64,000 bases of DNA from Rhodobiaceae bacterium UBA7804 (GTDB taxonomy: Bacteria > Pseudomonadota > Alphaproteobacteria > Parvibaculales > Parvibaculaceae), in NCBI GenBank assembly GCA_002480495.1, contig DLCG01000021.1, positions 473 to 64,472 on the forward strand, in the 5' to 3' direction. Below are positions 59,538-64,000 of the stretch, piece after piece (positions within the stretch are counted from its first letter, which is position 1; each line of letters starts with the position of its first letter). The notes under the pieces are model-generated. The model was not told where the DNA came from. It was given only the letters and a program-made list of their open reading frames with translations, and ran no database searches. Made by a program: the position numbers and the translations under genes.

Positions 59538-59762
59538 ATGGCACGCAAGAAACCCATGGACGGCGAGTTCATCGCGTTCAATGTCGTCTATGAGGACGGT
59601 TCGCTGAGTTCGAACCGGAAAGTGCCGACAGCGATTCTCGACGGGCTGGCCGACACCGCCAATGCGAAGGCGAGCATCGAAGCCCAGGACCGCGACATCG
59701 CCGGAAAGTCCGGCCGGCCGCGCGGGCGCATCAAATCCATCGAACGCGTGAAGCGGAAGTAG
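59538..59762 (+). CDS. Hypothetical 74-residue basic protein
   Basis: This small protein begins MARKKPMDGEFIAFNVVYEDG and ends in an arginine/lysine-rich tail (SGRPRGRIKSIERVKRK). ATG 59538 is preceded by AGAGAGATAA and lies directly after the csp terminator. It has no signal peptide or membrane segment. The basic tail suggests nucleic-acid or ribosome binding. I recall similar small genes after csp in related alphaproteobacteria, but I assign no function. Confidence 0.7.
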   Translation: MARKKPMDGEFIAFNVVYEDGSLSSNRKVPTAILDGLADTANAKASIEAQDRDIAGKSGRPRGRIKSIERVKRK

Positions 59763-59765
59763 GAT

Positions 59766-59927
59766 ATGGCTTTCAAACCGAACTACGGACAAGAACGCGC
59801 GGAACGCAGCCGCTCCAAGGCGGCCAAGGCGCAGAAAAAATTGCAGGAACGCGAAGAGAAAGCGGCACTCCGCAAGGAAGTCCGGCGCGAAGAAGACCTG
59901 GAACCCGGCGATACGACGAACGGCTGA
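59766..59927 (+). CDS. Hypothetical 53-residue charged helical protein
   Basis: The peptide begins MAFKPNYGQERAERSRSK, continues with a heptad-like run of Lys, Arg, Glu and Ala (AKAQKKLQEREEKAALRKEV) and ends in an acidic tail (EEDLEPGDTTNG). It is probably a single long helix or coiled coil. ATG 59766 is three bases after the previous stop with AGGA at the junction. It was too short for a standard ORF cut-off. Tight spacing with both neighbours supports a real gene. Confidence 0.65.
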   Translation: MAFKPNYGQERAERSRSKAAKAQKKLQEREEKAALRKEVRREEDLEPGDTTNG

Positions 59928-59930
59928 ACC

Positions 59931-60119
59931 ATGCAGAAACACAAATACGAAATCGGCGAAACCGTGGAATTCGTGGCGGGCGGCTCCTACCCGCCCAAGG
60001 CGCGCGGGCAGTACACCGTGGTGCGGCAGCTTCCCTCCGAGGGTGACGGCTACCAGTACCGGATCAAGAGCCTCGCGGATGGCCATGAACGCATGGTCCG
60101 CGAAGGCCAGCTCGGTTAA
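59931..60119 (+). CDS. Hypothetical 62-residue SH3-like small protein
   Basis: This 62-residue protein begins MQKHKYEIGETVEFVAGGSY and continues with alternating strands (GQYTVVRQLPSEGDGYQYRIKS, ERMVREGQL), like a small SH3/KOW-type beta barrel. Such proteins recall conserved alphaproteobacterial small proteins of unknown function. ATG 59931 is three bases after the stop of the 53-residue gene. It lacks export signals. Confidence 0.72.
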   Translation: MQKHKYEIGETVEFVAGGSYPPKARGQYTVVRQLPSEGDGYQYRIKSLADGHERMVREGQLG

Positions 60120-60299
60120 CCGGAAGCCGGAAAACAGGCTCCCGCGGCCTCAATGCGGTTCCTGACGCAAGGAGCTTGCGGAGGGGCTGGAAACGGGACG
60201 CTTCATGGGGTACAACGCGCCGCGACCGGCCCGGCCGTCCCCGCGACGGCCTTGGCTCTTTTCTCGTTCAAATCCCCGATACGGGCGGCCCGAGGTCTC

Positions 60300-60752
60300 A
60301 TGGCGACCATCATTCTGATCATTCACCTGATGCTCGCGGTCGCGCTTGTCGCGACCGTTCTGCTGCAGCGTTCCGAAGGCGGCGCGCTTGGCATCGGCGG
60401 CGGTGGCGACGGTTTCATGACCGGCAGGGGCGCGGGCAATGCGCTGACCCGGGCCACGGCGATTCTCGCGGCGCTCTTCATGACGACAAGCCTCGCCCTC
60501 GGCATCATCGCGACGCATGGCGGCTCGGCCGACAGCGTTCTCGACAGCGTGACGCTACCCGGCGAGACGGAAGATACGGGCGATGTGGCCGTTCCGGCGC
60601 CAATCGGTTCGGATTTCTCGACTCCCGAAGTTCCGCCCGCGGGAGAGGCCGACGCCATCCCGCCGACGGCGCCTGCCGAGGCGCCCTCCGGCAGCGAGAG
60701 CACGGACACAGCGCCCGAACCCGCCGAACCCAGCGTCCCGCGCGCTCAATAA
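60300..60752 (+). CDS. secG: Preprotein translocase subunit SecG
   Basis: SecG is the small helper subunit of the SecYEG channel. The 150-residue protein has two helices (TIILIIHLMLAVALVATVLL and ATAILAALFMTTSLALGII) around the conserved cytoplasmic loop LLQRSEGGALGIGGGG with a following phenylalanine. A proline/alanine/glutamate-rich tail of about 75 residues extends the family core. ATG 60300 is chosen inside a longer open frame from 60153. It lies upstream of pyrG, a usual order. Confidence 0.94.
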   Translation: MATIILIIHLMLAVALVATVLLQRSEGGALGIGGGGDGFMTGRGAGNALTRATAILAALFMTTSLALGIIATHGGSADSVLDSVTLPGETEDTGDVAVPAPIGSDFSTPEVPPAGEADAIPPTAPAEAPSGSESTDTAPEPAEPSVPRAQ

Positions 60753-60867
60753 CGTGATTTCCCGGCAGAGCCCGGCCCGAAAGGCCGGTTTCCGCCGGTT
60801 GGACTATTTTTGCCCGGAGCTGCAATTGCCGCTTCGAATCGTTCTGCTTGGTGTAATCTAGGGGCCC

Positions 60868-62496
60868 ATGACGCGGTACATTTTCATCACCGGCGGCGTG
60901 GTTTCCTCCCTCGGTAAAGGTCTTGCCTCTGCGGCGCTCGGCGCGTTGCTTCAGGCGCGTGGCTATTCCGTGCGGCTTCGGAAGCTCGACCCGTATCTCA
61001 ACGTGGACCCGGGGACCATGTCCCCGATCCAGCATGGCGAAGTCTATGTGACCGATGACGGGGCGGAGACCGACCTAGATCTCGGCCATTACGAGCGCTT
61101 CACGGGCGTGCCGGCGAGCCGGGCCGACAACATCACCACCGGCCGCATCTATCAGGAGATCATCGCGCGGGAACGCCGCGGCGACTATCTGGGCGGTACG
61201 GTGCAGGTGATCCCGCATGTGACCGACGCCATCAAGGAATTCGTGCTCTCCGGCAACCAGGGCGTGGACTTCGTTCTCTGCGAGATCGGCGGCACGGTGG
61301 GCGACATCGAGGGGCTGCCTTTCTTCGAAGCGATCCGCCAGCTCGGCAACGAGCTCGACCGCGGCCAGACCTGCTATATCCACCTGACGCTGATGCCCTT
61401 CATTCCTTCTGCGGGAGAAATGAAGACGAAGCCGACGCAGCACTCCGTGAAGGAACTGCGCTCCATCGGTATTCAGCCCGACGTGCTGATGTGCCGTTGC
61501 GACCGGCCGATCCCGAAAGACGAGCGGCGCAAGATCGCGCTCTTCTGCAATGTGCGAGAAACGGCCGTCATCCAGGCGATGGATGTCGACACGATCTATG
61601 ACGTGCCGAACGCCTATCACCGCGAGGGACTGGACGACGAAGTGCTCGCCGTCTTCGGCATCAAGGATGCGGAGACGCCAAACCTCGCAAGCTGGCAGAA
61701 CATCACGCACAATATTCGCGAGCCGGAAGGCGACGTGACCATTGCCATCGTCGGCAAGTACACGGGCCTCAAGGACGCCTACAAGTCGCTCACCGAAGCG
61801 CTCGTTCATGGCGGCATTGCGAACAAGGTGCGCGTGAACGTGAAGTGGGTGGAGTCGGAAATCTTCGATACGGAAGACACCGCCTATTATCTTGAAGATG
61901 TGAACGGCATTCTGGTGCCGGGCGGCTTCGGCGAGCGCGGCAGCCAGGGCAAGATCCGCGCGGCCGAATTCGCGCGGACGCGGAACGTGCCTTATTTCGG
62001 CATCTGTTTCGGCATGCAGATGGCGGTGATCGAAGCCTTGCGGAATATCGGCGGTTTGACGGGCGCAAGCTCGACGGAGTTCGGCCCGACCGACGAGCCG
62101 GTCGTCGGCCTGATGACCGAATGGATGCGCGAGAACGAACTCGTGAAGCGCGCGGCGAATGGCGACCTCGGCGGCACGATGCGCCTTGGCGCCTACGAGG
62201 CCGTGCTGAAAGAGGGAAGCCGCGTCGCGCAGATCTACGGCTCGACGCGGATCAGCGAGCGGCATCGCCATCGCTACGAAGTGAACATGACTTACAGGGA
62301 CCAGATCGAGAAGGCCGGTCTCGTCATGTCGGGCGTGTCGCCGGACGGGCTGCTGCCGGAGATCGTTGAGATCCCAGAGCATCCCTGGTTCATCGGCGTG
62401 CAGTATCACCCCGAACTGAAGTCAAAGCCTTTCGATCCGCATCCGCTGTTCCGCTCCTTCGTGGAAGCGGCGGTGGAGCAGAGCCGGCTGGTCTGA
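60868..62496 (+). CDS. pyrG: CTP synthase
   Basis: PyrG makes CTP from UTP, ATP and glutamine. The 542-residue protein has the synthetase domain (MTRYIFITGGVVSSLGKG, LDPYLNVDPGTMSPIQHGEV, EIGGTVGDIEGLPF) and the class I glutaminase domain with the nucleophile cysteine in GICFGMQMAV and the histidine-glutamate pair in VQYHPELKSKPF. ATG 60868 is the standard start. In related genomes kdsA commonly follows; here the next gene is on the minus strand. Confidence 0.98.
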   Translation: MTRYIFITGGVVSSLGKGLASAALGALLQARGYSVRLRKLDPYLNVDPGTMSPIQHGEVYVTDDGAETDLDLGHYERFTGVPASRADNITTGRIYQEIIARERRGDYLGGTVQVIPHVTDAIKEFVLSGNQGVDFVLCEIGGTVGDIEGLPFFEAIRQLGNELDRGQTCYIHLTLMPFIPSAGEMKTKPTQHSVKELRSIGIQPDVLMCRCDRPIPKDERRKIALFCNVRETAVIQAMDVDTIYDVPNAYHREGLDDEVLAVFGIKDAETPNLASWQNITHNIREPEGDVTIAIVGKYTGLKDAYKSLTEALVHGGIANKVRVNVKWVESEIFDTEDTAYYLEDVNGILVPGGFGERGSQGKIRAAEFARTRNVPYFGICFGMQMAVIEALRNIGGLTGASSTEFGPTDEPVVGLMTEWMRENELVKRAANGDLGGTMRLGAYEAVLKEGSRVAQIYGSTRISERHRHRYEVNMTYRDQIEKAGLVMSGVSPDGLLPEIVEIPEHPWFIGVQYHPELKSKPFDPHPLFRSFVEAAVEQSRLV

Positions 62497-62514
62497 CGGG
62501 AAAGGGCAGACGGC

Positions 62515-63423
62515 TTACGCCGTCTGCTTTTCGCCCCTGATCGATGCCGAGACCTCGGCCAGCAATTCGGCGCTGCCGAACTGGGCGGCATCGGCATCCA
62601 TCTTTCCAAGCGCGAATTCCGGCGGCACGACCTCCGGGCCCTGACCGGCAGGGAGCGGCGGCGTGTAATAGCCGAGCGCATAGCTTCCCATCGAATAGCC
62701 GATCAGCGCCTGCAACTCGGGCGAGAGCGTCTTTGCGATCTCGGGCGGACAGGAAAGATACTGGTTCTCTTCCTGGCGAAGCCAGCCGAGCGTATAGGTT
62801 ATGTTGATGCCGATGCGGTCGCCATTCGATACGTTCGCACCGCCACCATGGAAGACGCCGCCGGAATATATGAGCACCGATCCGGCGCTCATCTCGGCAT
62901 AGCCTATCTCTTCATCCGAGGGTTGATAATCGTCCGGCCAGTCGAGGCTGCCGGGACAGACCTGCGTCGCGCCGTTTTCCTTCGTGAAGTCGGTGATGGC
63001 CCAGATCGTGTTGAACTGCGGCTCGAGCCCCTTGAGGTAGGTTCCCCAGGCCCAGCGGTCGCGATGGATCTGCTGCTTGGGCTGGCCGGGACGGATACGG
63101 ATCACCTGCGTGAGATGAAGCTGGATGCGCTCGCAGAACGGTTTCAGGAAACTTTCGGCAGCGTCCACGACCGTCTTGTTCGCGACCATGCCGCGGCAAG
63201 CCTCGGAACGGGCTACGAGCGCGCCGGTGCGCGTCGTCATACGGCCGGTGAAATCGTCGCGGCCCGGCTCCGTCGCCTCGATATAGGGCATGGTCTCTGC
63301 GAGAACCTGCGAGACTTCGGCGGGGCTGAGCACGTCCTTCAGAATGAGCGCACCATCGCGCTTGAGCACGGTGAGGATTTCATCCGTGCTTGCCGTTGCG
63401 GGCAGCGTTTCAAGCTTAGGCAT
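62515..63423 (-). CDS. Phytanoyl-CoA dioxygenase (PhyH) family protein
   Basis: This 302-residue Fe(II)/2-oxoglutarate-dependent oxygenase is of the PhyH type. The iron ligands are visible as His120 and Asp122 in QQIHRDRWAW and His192 in VFHGGGANVS, with Arg203 in GDRIGINITY as the 2-oxoglutarate partner. The substrate is unknown; relatives act on lipids, mercaptans or small metabolites. ATG 63423 is one base after the stop of the upstream TetR gene, so both are co-transcribed and the regulator probably controls it. Confidence 0.88.
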   Translation of the reverse strand: MPKLETLPATASTDEILTVLKRDGALILKDVLSPAEVSQVLAETMPYIEATEPGRDDFTGRMTTRTGALVARSEACRGMVANKTVVDAAESFLKPFCERIQLHLTQVIRIRPGQPKQQIHRDRWAWGTYLKGLEPQFNTIWAITDFTKENGATQVCPGSLDWPDDYQPSDEEIGYAEMSAGSVLIYSGGVFHGGGANVSNGDRIGINITYTLGWLRQEENQYLSCPPEIAKTLSPELQALIGYSMGSYALGYYTPPLPAGQGPEVVPPEFALGKMDADAAQFGSAELLAEVSASIRGEKQTA

Positions 63424-63424
63424 C

Positions 63425-64000
63425 CTATCCTCCCTTTGAACGCCGCTTCTCCGCCTTCGGAAGAAGCGGGCGCAGCATGGCTTCGAGCTGGGCTTTCTGT
63501 CGGTGTTCCGGCCATTCCTCGCGCTCCAGCGTGGCGCGTATGCAGAAGCCGTCGATGATCGAGATGATGGCGTCGCCGGTCATGGCGGGGTCGATGCCGG
63601 GGCTCAGTCTGCCTTCGGCTTGCTGGCGGCGAATGATCGCGGCGAGGCCGTCGCGGAACTCGTCGTAATAGGCCTTGTTGATGCGGGCGAGGGCGGGATC
63701 GCCGACGGCACGGCCGAAGAAGCTCATCCAGACGCGCCAGTCGCGCAAGGAGTCCTCGTCGAGAGGGAGGATGAGGCTGGCGAGTTCGACGAGATCGTCC
63801 GGCCTGTCCGGGCTCCTGAGCATGAAGAGAATGTTCTGCGCGACATGATCGAGCGCGGCGAGGAGCACCGCGTCCTTGTCCTCGAAATAATGCGTGATCG
63901 TGCCCGTGGTCGCATTGGCCGCGCGGGCGACATCGACGAGCCTCGTATTGTCGATGCCCTGTTCGCCGATCACCGAAATGGCGGCTCTGGCAATGTCTCG
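63425..64000 (-). CDS. TetR-family transcriptional regulator (cut by window edge)
   Basis: The frame is open to the right edge, so the N-terminus is missing by a few residues or more. The helix-turn-helix is present as IDNTRLVDVARAANATTGTITHYFEDKDAVLLAAL, followed by a helical ligand-binding domain ending in LRPLLPKAEKRRSKGG. The recognition helix and YF-x-x-K pattern are typical of TetR. It ends one base before the PhyH-type dioxygenase start and is likely its regulator, responding to a related substrate. The ligand is unknown. Confidence 0.9.
   Translation of the reverse strand, partial: RDIARAAISVIGEQGIDNTRLVDVARAANATTGTITHYFEDKDAVLLAALDHVAQNILFMLRSPDRPDDLVELASLILPLDEDSLRDWRVWMSFFGRAVGDPALARINKAYYDEFRDGLAAIIRRQQAEGRLSPGIDPAMTGDAIISIIDGFCIRATLEREEWPEHRQKAQLEAMLRPLLPKAEKRRSKGG

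Noticed and set aside
1..64000. CRISPR arrays, tRNA or rRNA genes, insertion sequences, integrase or prophage genes
   Set aside because: None was found by eye: no regularly spaced direct repeats, no tRNA cloverleaf with TTCGA arm at a plausible place, and no transposase or integrase motifs in any frame read.

Overview
The window is chromosomal DNA from a high-GC alphaproteobacterium. Gene content and order suggest a member of the Hyphomicrobiales/Parvibaculales, and Parvibaculum-like is my best guess from memory rather than from any search. The main clues are the short prolyl-tRNA synthetase without an editing insertion, the birA-rnj pair behind nuoN, the ppiD-trpE and trpGDC blocks, lpxI in place of lpxH, a LexA operator of the GTTC-N7-GTTC type, and dense C/G-ending codons. 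Nearly all of it is core housekeeping sequence. I saw no rRNA, tRNA, CRISPR array, transposase or prophage.

Layout. 1-5366 (+) is the end of the nuo operon (nuoM, nuoN), then birA, ribonuclease J, methylmalonyl-CoA epimerase and a DUF1467 membrane protein. 5367-5805 has no gene; it holds a dispersed palindromic repeat and, on the minus strand, a likely small RNA with its own promoter and a strong terminator. 5806-7116 (-) is a purine-type permease. 7326-9800 (+) is a poorly characterised trio: an 82-residue protein, a secreted protein, and a larger secreted protein with a possible Cys-His active site. 9893-13372 (+) is proS-lolC-lolD. 13485-15338 (-) is an autotransporter without a visible signal peptide. 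15381-15839 is a Tat-exported DUF411 protein. At 15982-16181 a promoter with LexA boxes precedes a 44-residue membrane microprotein not previously listed as an ORF, just ahead of dnaE.

20071-35035 (+) is a long envelope and translation operon: rpsB-tsf-pyrH-frr-uppS-cdsA-dxr-rseP-bamA-skp-lpxD-fabZ-lpxA-lpxI-lpxB. It links protein synthesis, isoprenoid and phospholipid precursors, outer-membrane protein assembly and lipid A synthesis. gltA and gltX follow on the minus strand, then comEC (+), lexA (-) with an operator in its promoter, moeA-moaC-kdsA-GNAT (-) and trpC-trpD-trpG (-). A subtilisin-type autotransporter (47178-49412, +) sits between trpG and trpE, and trpE follows ppiD (both -).

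54000-62496 (+) holds tpiA, a PAS_5 protein, a HerA-like ATPase, an ECF sigma/anti-sigma pair with a divergent DUF4168 gene, a cold-shock gene followed by three tiny genes, secG and pyrG. The window ends with a phytanoyl-CoA-type dioxygenase and a TetR regulator (-) that runs off the edge.

The most interesting item is the SOS-type microprotein in front of dnaE. Its operator matches the one in front of lexA in the same window. Other items worth checking are the minus-strand small RNA, the signal-less autotransporter, the autotransporter splitting trpE from trpG, the divergent ECF-type promoters, and the csp-linked microgene cassette.
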